Of a stretch of 64,000 bases of DNA, positions 33,184-41,818 are shown piece after piece. The translations under genes were made by a program, and so were the position numbers. The notes beneath the pieces were generated by a model. That model made no database searches. It was given only the letters and a program-made list of their open reading frames with translations, and had not been told where the DNA came from. The DNA is from an uncultured Porphyromonadaceae bacterium (lineage in GTDB: Bacteria > Bacteroidota > Bacteroidia > Bacteroidales > Muribaculaceae): NCBI GenBank assembly GCA_947175645.1, contig CAMWNP010000004.1, forward strand, positions 62,001 to 126,000. The letters are read 5' to 3'. Within the stretch, counting starts at the first letter, position 1. The number at the start of each line of letters is the position of its first letter.

Positions 33184-33187
33184 CAAT

Positions 33188-33514
33188 ATGAAAAAACGTG
33201 ACATCAAAAAGGAAATCCGCCAGACATGCGGAACTGTAGCATGTGAGGCGATCCTCGCCGCAAGCCTTATTAACGGCGTTGACAAAGAAGCAATGCGCAA
33301 ACCAATCATCAACGCCGCCGTGCTTCAGGAAAACTCTCTCAGGAAAGTTTCCGTGGCTTTCGACAAAACTCCCGCCGACTTCCCCTCACGAAAGGATTAC
33401 AACAAAGCACGCCGCGCCTACTACAAGAAAGTATTCGCCGCAATCCGCTCTGAATTCGGTGGAGCACTGCAGGAAATAGTTAACGAAATGAACGGCGCCA
33501 TGCCTAAGAAATGA
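33188..33514 (+). CDS. Hypothetical protein (108 aa)
   Basis: A basic, mostly helical soluble protein with no signal peptide. Recognisable pieces are CEAILAASLINGVDKEAM near 20-37 and a Lys/Arg-rich RRAYYKKVFAAIRSEF near 75-90. I do not recognise the family. It is placed 4 nt after the threonine-synthase-like gene and overlaps the acyltransferase gene by 4 nt, so it is co-translated with both. Its function cannot be guessed from the sequence. Confidence 0.75.
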   Translation: MKKRDIKKEIRQTCGTVACEAILAASLINGVDKEAMRKPIINAAVLQENSLRKVSVAFDKTPADFPSRKDYNKARRAYYKKVFAAIRSEFGGALQEIVNEMNGAMPKK

Positions 33515-34053
33515 ATATCTACGGAAAAATCCTCAAACTGTTCGGATGGTCAGTGACGGTTTCCGTCCCTGACTATCCGAAAGCCATCATCTGCGTGGCC
33601 CCGCACACCTCTAACTGGGATTTCATTCTCGGAAAACTCGCTTACGCCGCCGTTGGACGTCACGGAGGTTTCCTCATGAAGGAATCATGGTTCTTCTGGC
33701 CACTCGGCCCAATTTTCCGCGCCATAGGTGGTGTTCCCGTCCCGCGCCGTAAAAAAAACTACTCGCTGGTACAACTCCTGATTGAGCGTTTCCGCAAAGA
33801 ACCACGCCTGGTTCTGGCTATTACCCCTGAGGGTACACGAAAACCTACAGCACGCTGGCACACCGGATTCCTTGAAATTTCCCGGCGCGCCGATGTCCCC
33901 CTGATTCTCGCGGCCATAGACTTCGGCACTAAACAGGTACTGATTGAAAAGCAGTTCCGACCCACCGGCGACAACGAGGCCGACATCCGCGAGATAAAAA
34001 AATACTACAGCCGGTTCACCGGCAAAAAACCTGACAACTTCATTACCGACTGA
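33511..34053 (+). CDS. 1-acylglycerol-3-phosphate acyltransferase family protein (180 aa)
   Basis: The acyltransferase motif HxxxxD is clear as HTSNWD at about 31-36, and the second motif TPEGTRK at about 110-116 fits phosphate binding. It is a short PlsC-like domain with no long N-terminal membrane region; a hydrophobic stretch (WFFWPLGPIFRAIG) may contact the membrane. It probably acylates a lysophospholipid or a related lipid, but the substrate is not determined. The gene overlaps both neighbours (4 nt and 1 nt). Confidence 0.85.
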   Translation: MNIYGKILKLFGWSVTVSVPDYPKAIICVAPHTSNWDFILGKLAYAAVGRHGGFLMKESWFFWPLGPIFRAIGGVPVPRRKKNYSLVQLLIERFRKEPRLVLAITPEGTRKPTARWHTGFLEISRRADVPLILAAIDFGTKQVLIEKQFRPTGDNEADIREIKKYYSRFTGKKPDNFITD

Positions 34054-34847
34054 TGAACTCCGACCGTACACTTAACGTGGCCCTCCTGTCCATTGACATC
34101 GCTCAGAACGACCCCCATGCCAACCTTGAAGCCACAGAAACCCTCCTGAGGAAACTTAACCCCGGAACTGACCTTGTGGTTCTTCCGGAACTGTTCTCTA
34201 CCGGCTACTGCAACAGCCGTGACACCATCAGCGAACTGGCCGAAACCGTCTCCGGTAAAACCATCACCCGGATAAAAAAATGGGCCGCATCTTTCAACTG
34301 TGCTTTCGCCGGCAGTTTCCTCTGCCGCGTGGGCGACTCATTCTTCAACAGGGCATTCTTCATTGAACCGGGAGGCGATGAAACATACTACGACAAACGG
34401 CACCTCTTCTCCCTCAGCCACGAAAACACCCTCTACACGCCGGGAATATCCCCATTCCGCACCGTCAGGTTCCGCGGTTGGAACATCAGCATGATTGTAT
34501 GCTACGATCTGCGCTTCCCAGTCTGGGCCCGCAACACAGGAAACCTCTATGACCTGCTTATTGTTCCCGCCAACTGGGGAAACACACGCCAATACGCATG
34601 GCAGCACCTCCTGATTGCCCGCGCCATAGAAAATCAGGCCTACGTCATAGGAATCAACCGCTCCGGAACAGATGACTACGGAACGTATGACAACACATCG
34701 CTCGTCATAGGACCTAAAGGAAACATCCTTGAACTTCCGGAAACCAACAATATCATCCAGGCTACACTTTCGCTTCAGAAAGTACTTGACATACGCGCCT
34801 ACCTCCCGGCATTGAACGATGCCGACCACTTCTCCATCGATGTCTGA
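34053..34847 (+). CDS. Nitrilase-superfamily amidohydrolase (264 aa)
   Basis: The Glu-Lys-Cys triad is visible: Glu46 in VVLPELF, Lys115 in YYDKRHLF and Cys150 in IVCYDLRFPVW. The protein has the length and motifs of the omega-amidase (YafV/Nit2) group, which hydrolyses alpha-ketoglutaramate or similar amides in amino-acid salvage. It starts one nucleotide into the stop of the acyltransferase gene, so translation is coupled. It is the last gene of the thrA run. The substrate assignment is by motif resemblance only. Confidence 0.86.
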   Translation: MNSDRTLNVALLSIDIAQNDPHANLEATETLLRKLNPGTDLVVLPELFSTGYCNSRDTISELAETVSGKTITRIKKWAASFNCAFAGSFLCRVGDSFFNRAFFIEPGGDETYYDKRHLFSLSHENTLYTPGISPFRTVRFRGWNISMIVCYDLRFPVWARNTGNLYDLLIVPANWGNTRQYAWQHLLIARAIENQAYVIGINRSGTDDYGTYDNTSLVIGPKGNILELPETNNIIQATLSLQKVLDIRAYLPALNDADHFSIDV

Positions 34848-34961
34848 CCCCGGTCCAGCTCCCGGCTATTAGACCCGGCTCCCCAATATTTGTTAATTCT
34901 GGCATTTCACAATTTAAACTTTTTAAACACCGCAAAATGAGGAATTTTGCGAAAAAAATTG

Positions 34962-34969
34962 TAACTTTG
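34962..34969 (+). promoter_or_regulatory. -7 promoter box of the glycogen-synthase-like gene
   Basis: TAACTTTG lies 60 nt before the ATG at 35029. No -33 TTTG is placed at the standard distance. Confidence 0.5.
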
Positions 34970-35028
34970 CAGAATAATTGTCACATTGAGCCTATGACTT
35001 CGGCTCCTTGCTTCATGAAAAGTCACTG

Positions 35029-35838
35029 ATGAGTAAACAGAAAATCCTTTATATTTCTCAGGAAATAACCCCCTATCTCCCCAAAGACAACCTGTCATAT
35101 CTGGGTCAGCATCTCCCGCAAGCCATTCAGGAATACGGCTACGAGGTGCGTACCTTCATGCCAAAATACGGGCTCATTAACGAACGCCGCAACCAACTCC
35201 ATGAAGTAATCCGCCTCTCAGGAATGAACATAGTCATCGACGACACTGACCATCCGCTCATCATCAAAGTGGCAACACTCCAGCCCTCTCGCATGCAGGT
35301 CTACTTCATTGACAACGATGACTATTTTGACCAGCACGGAATCGACGGCCTTGAAATTAACATTCACCCCTCCGACAACGACGAACGATCAATTTTCTTC
35401 ATAAGGGGTGTCATGGAAACCGTAAAAAAACTACGCTGGGAGCCCGCAATAATCAACTGTCTCGGTTGGATTACCGCTCTTGCTCCGCTTTATATCAAAA
35501 CCAGGTTTATCGATGACCCCGCATTCCGGTCATCCAAAGTGATATACGCCCTCTACAACGAGCCCATTCCGGAAGATTTCGATCCCCGATTCGTTGAAAA
35601 ACTCCTCAGTGACGGATTCACCGAAGAACAGATAAAGTCACTCATCACCCCGGAAGGTCGCGTCGACAACCTGGCAATCAACAAAATCGCTATCGATTAC
35701 GCCGATGCAGTTGTCGTTTCCTCCGAAAATGTCGATCCCCGCATCATTGACTACGCCGTCGAATCAGGCAAACCATTACTCCCATTCAACAACGGAGACA
35801 ACTTTGAACACTACGCAACATTCTACGCATCACTATAA
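35029..35838 (+). CDS. GT5-like N-terminal half-protein (glycogen/starch synthase family, 269 aa)
   Basis: It resembles the N-terminal Rossmann half of glycogen synthase (KILYISQEITPYLPK, TFMPKYGLINERRNQLHEV, and INCLGWITALAPLYIK). It stops where the C-terminal catalytic half would begin, and the ADP-glucose motif KxGGL is not present (PKDNLSYLGQ at that place). Bacteroidales carry such half-proteins conserved beside a DUF4270 gene, so the length is probably natural, not a truncation. I start at 35029; a TTG start at 35008 would add 7 residues. A sugar-binding or regulatory role is possible. Confidence 0.75.
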   Translation: MSKQKILYISQEITPYLPKDNLSYLGQHLPQAIQEYGYEVRTFMPKYGLINERRNQLHEVIRLSGMNIVIDDTDHPLIIKVATLQPSRMQVYFIDNDDYFDQHGIDGLEINIHPSDNDERSIFFIRGVMETVKKLRWEPAIINCLGWITALAPLYIKTRFIDDPAFRSSKVIYALYNEPIPEDFDPRFVEKLLSDGFTEEQIKSLITPEGRVDNLAINKIAIDYADAVVVSSENVDPRIIDYAVESGKPLLPFNNGDNFEHYATFYASL

Positions 35839-35854
35839 CCGGTCGAACACAACG

Positions 35855-37261
35855 ATGAAACAATCAAGAAACATAGCATACACAATCCTGTCGGCAATCA
35901 TCCTGATGTTCACCGCTACCGGTTGTGACGACACCACCGGAACAATTGGCGAATCACTTATCCAGGACAAAATGGAAATAGTGATGGACTCCACATTCAC
36001 CATCACCGGACGATCTGTAGAAAACCACAAAATACAGTCACGAACCGTCACCCAACTGCTCGGAAACATCGACGCCGACGGCTACGGCTCACTCTCCTCA
36101 AACTACGTGACCCAGTTCATGTCAGCATCAAACATCGACACCGTAAACGTTTCATCCGCTGACATCGACTCACTTCAACTTGTCCTGAACATCCCCAACG
36201 GCGATTTCATAGGCGACTCAATTGTCCCCATGGGTCTCAAAGTCTACCCTCTCGTCAAACAACTCCCTTCTCCCATTTACTCTGACTTTGACCCCACCGG
36301 ATACTATGATCCAAACACCCTGCTCTCAAACAAAATCTACACCTATTCAAACGTAGGTGAAAACGACACCGTGCAGGGTTATACAAGCCACTATGTCTAC
36401 GCAACACTTCCAAAATCCCTTGCAGTAGACCTTTTCAAGGCCTATAAGGCAAATCCCGGCAACTTTGCCATACCATCGCTATTCGTCAAGAACGTATTTC
36501 CCGGAATCTACGTTGAAACATCCTACGGTTCAGGCCGCGTAATCAGGATAGCACAATCATCACTGCGCCTCCATTACCGCAAGCACACCACCACATCGGA
36601 CGGTCGTGACTCAACCTATGCAGCCATAGGATTCTACTTCGCCACAAAGCCTGAGGTAGTATCCAACAACATCATCCGCTACAACATGGCACCCCAACTC
36701 AACGACCTGCTGGCTGCCAACAAAAACCTGATAGTCGCTCCCGCCGGACGCGACATCGAGATTGAATTCCCCACTCTGAGGATGATGGACTTCTACCGCC
36801 GTAACTCGGGAAAACTGTCAGTACTTAACACACTCTCATTCGCCATACCCGTAGAAAACATCACCAACGACTACGGCATCGCGCCGCCTCCAACAGTAAT
36901 GATGATTCTGTCAAAAGACAAAGACAAATTCTTCATTGACAACGAACTGAATGACGAGGTTACATCTTTCATAGCCCAGTATGATGAAACAAACCGATGC
37001 TATGTATTCTCCGAAATGCGAAACTACATCAAGGAGATGCTTGAGAAAGAAAACGTAACCGCCGAGGACTACACCTTCACCATCACTCCGGTGTCACTGG
37101 TGACCACAACCGAGGCATCAACGTCATATTACTACTACTCAACTGCCGACAGGGTCAATGCAATAGTCCCGTTCATCGACACTCCGGCAATGGCAATCCT
37201 TGACCTTGACAAATCAAAAATAATCTTCACTTTCAGCAAACAAGTAGCATCAACAAAATAA
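35855..37261 (+). CDS. DUF4270 lipoprotein (468 aa)
   Basis: The start at 35855 gives a lipoprotein signal (ILMFTATGCDD) with Cys at about residue 24; the longer frame (35705) overlaps the upstream gene and is unlikely. The body is beta-rich with DUF4270-like segments (SSADIDSLQLVLNIP, IRIAQSSLRLHYR). It should be an outer-membrane or surface lipoprotein. It starts 16 nt after the glycogen-synthase-like gene, a pairing common in Bacteroidales. Its function is unknown. Confidence 0.82.
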   Translation: MKQSRNIAYTILSAIILMFTATGCDDTTGTIGESLIQDKMEIVMDSTFTITGRSVENHKIQSRTVTQLLGNIDADGYGSLSSNYVTQFMSASNIDTVNVSSADIDSLQLVLNIPNGDFIGDSIVPMGLKVYPLVKQLPSPIYSDFDPTGYYDPNTLLSNKIYTYSNVGENDTVQGYTSHYVYATLPKSLAVDLFKAYKANPGNFAIPSLFVKNVFPGIYVETSYGSGRVIRIAQSSLRLHYRKHTTTSDGRDSTYAAIGFYFATKPEVVSNNIIRYNMAPQLNDLLAANKNLIVAPAGRDIEIEFPTLRMMDFYRRNSGKLSVLNTLSFAIPVENITNDYGIAPPPTVMMILSKDKDKFFIDNELNDEVTSFIAQYDETNRCYVFSEMRNYIKEMLEKENVTAEDYTFTITPVSLVTTTEASTSYYYYSTADRVNAIVPFIDTPAMAILDLDKSKIIFTFSKQVASTK

Positions 37262-37281
37262 TCCCGTCAACGGGATCACCA

Positions 37282-37354
37282 GCCGCAATAGCTTAGTCGG
37301 TAGAGCATCTCATTCGTAACGAGAAGGTCGTGGGTTCGAGTCCCACTCGCGGCT
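37282..37354 (+). tRNA. tRNA-Thr (anticodon CGU)
   Basis: 73 nt fold as a cloverleaf: acceptor GCCGCAA/TCGCGGC, T-arm GTGGG-TTCGAGT-CCCAC, and anticodon loop TTCGTAA with anticodon CGT (37296-equivalent region, CGT at 37315-37317), which reads ACG. The acceptor stem and the anticodon stem each have one A-C mismatch. The CCA end is not encoded. A terminator follows at 37365-37395. Confidence 0.92.
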
Positions 37355-37364
37355 CAAAATTAAC

Positions 37365-37395
37365 CCCCTAACACATTGATGTTAAGGGGTTTTTA
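37365..37395 (+). terminator. Terminator after tRNA-Thr
   Basis: CCCCTAACA / TGTTAAGGGG with a 6-nt loop, followed by TTTTT. It lies 10 nt after the tRNA. Confidence 0.8.
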
Positions 37396-37411
37396 CTTTT
37401 CCAGGCATAAG

Positions 37412-37474
37412 ACTTATATGACTTATAAGACTTATAAGATTTATAAGATTTATAAGATTTATAAGACTTACAAG
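37412..37474. repeat. Tandem array of seven 9-bp units (ACTTATAAG)
   Basis: 63 nt divide exactly into seven 9-bp units: ACTTATATG, two ACTTATAAG, three ATTTATAAG and ACTTACAAG. The array starts 17 nt after the tRNA terminator and ends 19 nt before the end of cdd. It resembles the array at 21824-21895 in period and A/T content but not in sequence. Confidence 0.85.
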
Positions 37475-37493
37475 CCAACCAAGCCCATAAAAC

Positions 37494-37973
37494 TCAAAAT
37501 TCAGTAAATGCAAAAGGTAGAAGTGACTTAACGGAGGGAATGATATAGATATCGGTTTCACCAACCAGAAGCACCTCCACGTTATGTCCTGCAAGGGTTT
37601 CATATTCCACAAGAGCCTGACGGCATGCGCCACACGGAGAGGCAGGAATCGTGAGCCAGCGGTCATCAGTGCCTCGTGCCGCTATCGCTATAGCAGTGAA
37701 CTTGGCCTCGGGATAGCGGGCATGAGCATAATAGCATGCCGAACGTTCAGCACATGTTCCTGAGGGATAAGCGGCATTTTCCTGATTGGAACCAACAATG
37801 ATTTCGCCGTTATCAAGGGCGATGGCTGCTCCAACCTTGAACTTACTGTAAGGTGCATAGGCACGGAAGGTTGCCTCCTTTGCCTCGTCGACAAGTTTTT
37901 TTTGCAGCGGTGTCAATTCATTGTATTCCGCTATCTCATAAGAGGTTTTGATATTTAACTCTTTCATGGTCAA
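37494..37973 (-). CDS. cdd: Cytidine deaminase
   Basis: It deaminates cytidine and deoxycytidine in pyrimidine salvage. The zinc site is complete: Cys74-Ala-Glu76 (GTCAERSA), and Cys114 and Cys117 (SPCGACRQ). The 159 residues are a normal short, tetramer-type form. The start codon overlaps the mutS stop by 4 nt (minus strand), so mutS and cdd are translated from one message. The 9-bp array lies immediately downstream. Confidence 0.95.
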   Translation of the reverse strand: MTMKELNIKTSYEIAEYNELTPLQKKLVDEAKEATFRAYAPYSKFKVGAAIALDNGEIIVGSNQENAAYPSGTCAERSACYYAHARYPEAKFTAIAIAARGTDDRWLTIPASPCGACRQALVEYETLAGHNVEVLLVGETDIYIIPSVKSLLPFAFTEF

Positions 37974-40588
37974 TCTTTTCCGGTTATTATCTGTTTAATT
38001 CCGTGCAGACGGTTAAGCGCCTCCATCGGTGTAAGGTTGTTTATGTCAAGGTTAAGAATCTGGTCACGTATCTGCGCCAGAACAGGGTCGTCCAGTTGGA
38101 AGAACGAGAGTTGCACTCCCCCTTCGGCAAGAGGTTGCTGAATTGCTGCTACTGATTCAGCCGGATTGCCGGCATTAGTCTTTTCCATCTGCCTGAGCAC
38201 CTGATTGGCCCTGTTTACAATGGAGCGGGGCATTCCCGCAAGTTTAGCCACATGGATACCGAAACTATGTTCGCTTCCTCCACGTGCCAACTTCCTCATG
38301 AACACCACTTTACCATCGATCTCTTTCACAGAGACATTGAAGTTTACCACACGCGGATTAGTCTTCTCCATCTCGTTAAGTTCGTGATAATGAGTTGCAA
38401 AGAGTGTCTTGGGATGCATGTTGCCATAATTGTGGATATGCTCCACTATGGACCATGCTATGGAGATTCCGTCGTAGGTCGACGTGCCGCGTCCAAGTTC
38501 GTCAAAAAGAATCAGGCTGCGTTGGCTCATATTATTGAGGATGGAGGCCGCCTCGGTCATTTCCACCATGAACGTTGACTCACCCTGCGACAGATTATCG
38601 CTGGCACCAACGCGTGTGAATATCTTGTCAACCACACCTATGCGCGCTGCATCCGCAGCAACAAAACACCCTATCTGAGCCATCAGCACATTAAGCGCCA
38701 CAGAGCGTAGAAGCGCTGATTTACCCGACATGTTCGGACCGGTGATCATCATCACCTGCGTCTTTTCGTTGTCCAGATCAACAGTGTTGGCAATGTATGG
38801 CACACCGGCCGGCAACTGTTTCTCAATCACCGGATGACGCCCCTCAACTATGTTTACCGTCAGCGAGTCATCCACCACCGGCCGGCAGTAGCGGTTCTCC
38901 ATGGCCACACGTGTGAACGATGAGAGAACATCCAGCCTGGCAACCAGTTGTGCATCAAGTTGAATGGTGGAAGTAAAATTGCTTATATAGGCAATAAGTT
39001 CACTGTAAAGCCTTGATTCAATGGAGGCTATCTTCTCCTCAGCGCCAAGGATCTTCTCCTCGTATTCCTTAAGTTCGGGGGTAATGTATCGTTCGGCGTT
39101 GACAAGCGTCTGCTTGCGTATCCATGTTTCAGGAACCTTATCCTTATGGGTGTTTGTAACCTCTATGTAGTATCCGAAAACATTGTTATAGCCTATCTTC
39201 AGCGAGGGAATCGAGGTAGCCTCGATCTCGCGCTGCTGAATCGCCCGCAGATAATCCTTACCTTTGTAGGCTATCTCGCGCAGTTCATCAAGTTCAGGGT
39301 CTACGCCGGGACGGATGATATTGCCGTTCTTTACCGTTGCCGGAGGGTCATCGCTGATTTCACGGGTAATTTTCTCACGTACCTCCACACAGGGGTTCAA
39401 CTGCTCGCCGATGGCCCGCAGCACGGGCAGGTCGGCATTAAGGCACAGTTCCTTCACCGGCACGATGGCACGCAGTGCATTACGCAACTGCACAACCTCA
39501 CGCGGAGTGATACGGGCGAACGACACCTTGGAGGTAAGTCGTTCTATATCACCTATCTGTTCCAGATTATCACGTATTTCATCGCGTTGCTCAGGGTTAC
39601 GGAAGAAATATTCCACAACATCCAGACGCTGGTTGATGGCTGACACATCCTTCAACGGGAAACTAATCCACCGGCGCAGCAGACGTGCGCCAACCGGAGT
39701 CACCGTGCGGTCAATAACGCTAAGCAGGCTTTTTCCCTCATGATTGAAACTCTCCAGCAGTTCCAGATTACGAACCGTGAAGCGGTCCATCCTTACATAT
39801 TTGTTCTGTTCTATCCGGTTCAGACTGGAGATATGCGAAGTGTTGGAATGGCGAGTAATGTCAAGATAATGGAGTATTGCGCCTGATGCTATGATAGCGG
39901 ACGGCATATTTCCTATACCGAACCCTTTCAGGGTAGAGGTCTCAAACTGCTTCAGCAACCTTTCCCTTGCCGAATCATCCGTAAAAATCCAGTCATCCAG
40001 TTCGTAAGTCAGGTAGCGGGCGGTAAGAATCTGATCAAGCCTCTGCCTGCTCCCCCTGACGGTAAGCAGTTCCTTGGGCGCGAAACTCGCCAGCAGTTTG
40101 TCTACATATTCCGCAGGTCCCTCCGTTGTAAGGAACTCACCGGTGGAAATGTCGAGGAAAGCCACCCCGACATTACTTTTTCCAAGATGAATGGCAGCAA
40201 GGAAATTGTTTTCGCGGTGGTCCAGGACATTATCATTCAGCGTCACACCGGGAGTAACCAGTTCGGTAATCCCCCTCTTGACAAGTTTCTTGGTCAGTTT
40301 GGGGTCCTCCAGTTGCTCACAGATGGCAACCCGTCGTCCGGCACGCACAAGTTTGGGCAGATACGTGTCAAGCGCATGATGTGGAAATCCGGCCAGTTCC
40401 ACTGATGAGGCCGCTCCGTTGGCACGCCGTGTCAGGGTTATTCCCAGTATTTCCGATGCCGAAATGGCATCATCGGAAAATGTCTCGTAGAAGTCGCCCA
40501 CCCTAAACAGAAGAATGGCATCCGGATGCTTTTGTTTCATCTCCAGATACTGCTTCATCAGCGGGGTTTCCACTATTTTTTTCGCCAT
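37970..40588 (-). CDS. mutS: DNA mismatch repair protein MutS
   Basis: All MutS domains are present in 872 residues. The N-terminal mismatch-binding region contains RVGDFYETF with the Phe that stacks on mismatches, the clamp and lever domains follow, and the ATPase has the Walker A GPNMSGKS at about 614-621, then [12 protein letters not shown] and FATHYHEL. It finds base mismatches and recruits MutL. It lies upstream of cdd; ilvA lies 31 nt upstream on the same strand. Confidence 0.97.
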   Translation of the reverse strand: MAKKIVETPLMKQYLEMKQKHPDAILLFRVGDFYETFSDDAISASEILGITLTRRANGAASSVELAGFPHHALDTYLPKLVRAGRRVAICEQLEDPKLTKKLVKRGITELVTPGVTLNDNVLDHRENNFLAAIHLGKSNVGVAFLDISTGEFLTTEGPAEYVDKLLASFAPKELLTVRGSRQRLDQILTARYLTYELDDWIFTDDSARERLLKQFETSTLKGFGIGNMPSAIIASGAILHYLDITRHSNTSHISSLNRIEQNKYVRMDRFTVRNLELLESFNHEGKSLLSVIDRTVTPVGARLLRRWISFPLKDVSAINQRLDVVEYFFRNPEQRDEIRDNLEQIGDIERLTSKVSFARITPREVVQLRNALRAIVPVKELCLNADLPVLRAIGEQLNPCVEVREKITREISDDPPATVKNGNIIRPGVDPELDELREIAYKGKDYLRAIQQREIEATSIPSLKIGYNNVFGYYIEVTNTHKDKVPETWIRKQTLVNAERYITPELKEYEEKILGAEEKIASIESRLYSELIAYISNFTSTIQLDAQLVARLDVLSSFTRVAMENRYCRPVVDDSLTVNIVEGRHPVIEKQLPAGVPYIANTVDLDNEKTQVMMITGPNMSGKSALLRSVALNVLMAQIGCFVAADAARIGVVDKIFTRVGASDNLSQGESTFMVEMTEAASILNNMSQRSLILFDELGRGTSTYDGISIAWSIVEHIHNYGNMHPKTLFATHYHELNEMEKTNPRVVNFNVSVKEIDGKVVFMRKLARGGSEHSFGIHVAKLAGMPRSIVNRANQVLRQMEKTNAGNPAESVAAIQQPLAEGGVQLSFFQLDDPVLAQIRDQILNLDINNLTPMEALNRLHGIKQIITGKD

Positions 40589-40619
40589 CTGATATCCCGG
40601 TTAATTAAATGGAATGATT

Positions 40620-41813
40620 TTATTTGACAACAATGAATCCACGGTCACCGAGCGCTTTGGAAATCTCGGCTATATGATCGTGGTTTCGTGTTTCAAGTTC
40701 TATTCTTATTGTGCATCCGTTGATCTGCGTGTGACTGCCTACGCGCTCATGGGTCACGGAAATGACGTTTCCGCCATGCTCCGCAATGATGTTGCAGACT
40801 CCTGAGAGTTGTCCGGGCTTGTCAGCCAGATCGATGGTGAGGGTTGACAAACGTCCGCCGGCTGTAAGTCCACGGGTGATCACACGGTTAAGCATATTTA
40901 CATCAATGTTTCCTCCGGACACCATGCACACAACTTTCTTACCCTCAACAGGAATCTTACCCGCCATGACGGCAGCCAGAGGAACGGCACCGGCACCTTC
41001 CGACACAAGTTTCTGTTTCTCAACCAGATAAAGTATGGCAGTGGCAATCTCATCATCTGTAACCGTCACCACATCATCCACATATCTGGTGCATATGTCG
41101 AATGTGTTCACCCCGGGTTCCTTCACCGCTATACCGTCAGCGATAGTCGACACGGAGTCAAGATGCTTGATTCTGTGTTCTTTAAGCGACTCCTCCATTG
41201 AGGGCGCACCTGCCGCCTGAACCCCATATATCTTTATGTCAGGGCGGAGAGTCTTGACTGCGAAGGCTATACCTGAAATCAGTCCGCCGCCACCGATGGG
41301 AACAACTATTGCGTCAACGTCAGGCATCTCCTCGATAATCTCCAGCCCGATAGTGCCCTGACCGGCAATGACCTTGGGGTCGTCAAAAGGATGGACAAAG
41401 GTGTAGCCATGCTTGTCACGCAACTCTATGGCCTTGGCGTAGGCATCGTCATAAACCCCCGGAACAAGGCAAACCTCGGCACCATAACGTTTGGTCGCCT
41501 CGATTTTTGAGATAGGGGCACCGGCAGGAAGGCATATCAGCGCCTTTATTCCGTTATGGGTCGCTCCCAACGCCACCCCCTGAGCATGATTACCCGCTGA
41601 ACAGGCTATCACACCCCGCTCCTTCTCTTCAGGAGTCAGTTGGGAGATTTTATAATATGCGCCACGAAGTTTGAACGACCCGGTGTGCTGCAGACATTCC
41701 GGTTTGAGGAAAATCTCGGCGTCATCACGAACTTTGCACGGCACCAGATGAGGGTGACGCGCCACATCTTTCAGCACTTTGGCTGCATTATAGACTTCAT
41801 CGATTGTCAACAT
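40620..41813 (-). CDS. ilvA: Threonine ammonia-lyase (biosynthetic-type with ACT domain)
   Basis: It converts threonine to 2-oxobutanoate and ammonia, the entry to isoleucine. The PLP lysine is Lys48 in GSFKLRGAYY, and the glycine-rich GGGGL loop follows in mid-protein. A C-terminal ACT-like domain (about 325-397) carries SVTHERVG and should bind isoleucine or valine. The 397-residue length is typical of the short type. The gene lies 5 nt downstream of the NfnA-like gene (41819). Confidence 0.93.
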   Translation of the reverse strand: MLTIDEVYNAAKVLKDVARHPHLVPCKVRDDAEIFLKPECLQHTGSFKLRGAYYKISQLTPEEKERGVIACSAGNHAQGVALGATHNGIKALICLPAGAPISKIEATKRYGAEVCLVPGVYDDAYAKAIELRDKHGYTFVHPFDDPKVIAGQGTIGLEIIEEMPDVDAIVVPIGGGGLISGIAFAVKTLRPDIKIYGVQAAGAPSMEESLKEHRIKHLDSVSTIADGIAVKEPGVNTFDICTRYVDDVVTVTDDEIATAILYLVEKQKLVSEGAGAVPLAAVMAGKIPVEGKKVVCMVSGGNIDVNMLNRVITRGLTAGGRLSTLTIDLADKPGQLSGVCNIIAEHGGNVISVTHERVGSHTQINGCTIRIELETRNHDHIAEISKALGDRGFIVVK

Positions 41814-41818
41814 GGCTG

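Noticed and set aside
35705-35854. N-terminal extension of the DUF4270 gene
   Set aside because: It overlaps the upstream gene and would hide the lipoprotein signal that starts at 35855.
21824-37474. Short tandem repeats as a possible CRISPR
   Set aside because: Units are 9 bp with no spacers and there are no cas genes.
37382-37666. 94-codon minus-strand frame with a repeated LINLIN stretch
   Set aside because: It reads through the 9-bp array and cdd in the wrong frame, so the periodic peptide is an artefact.
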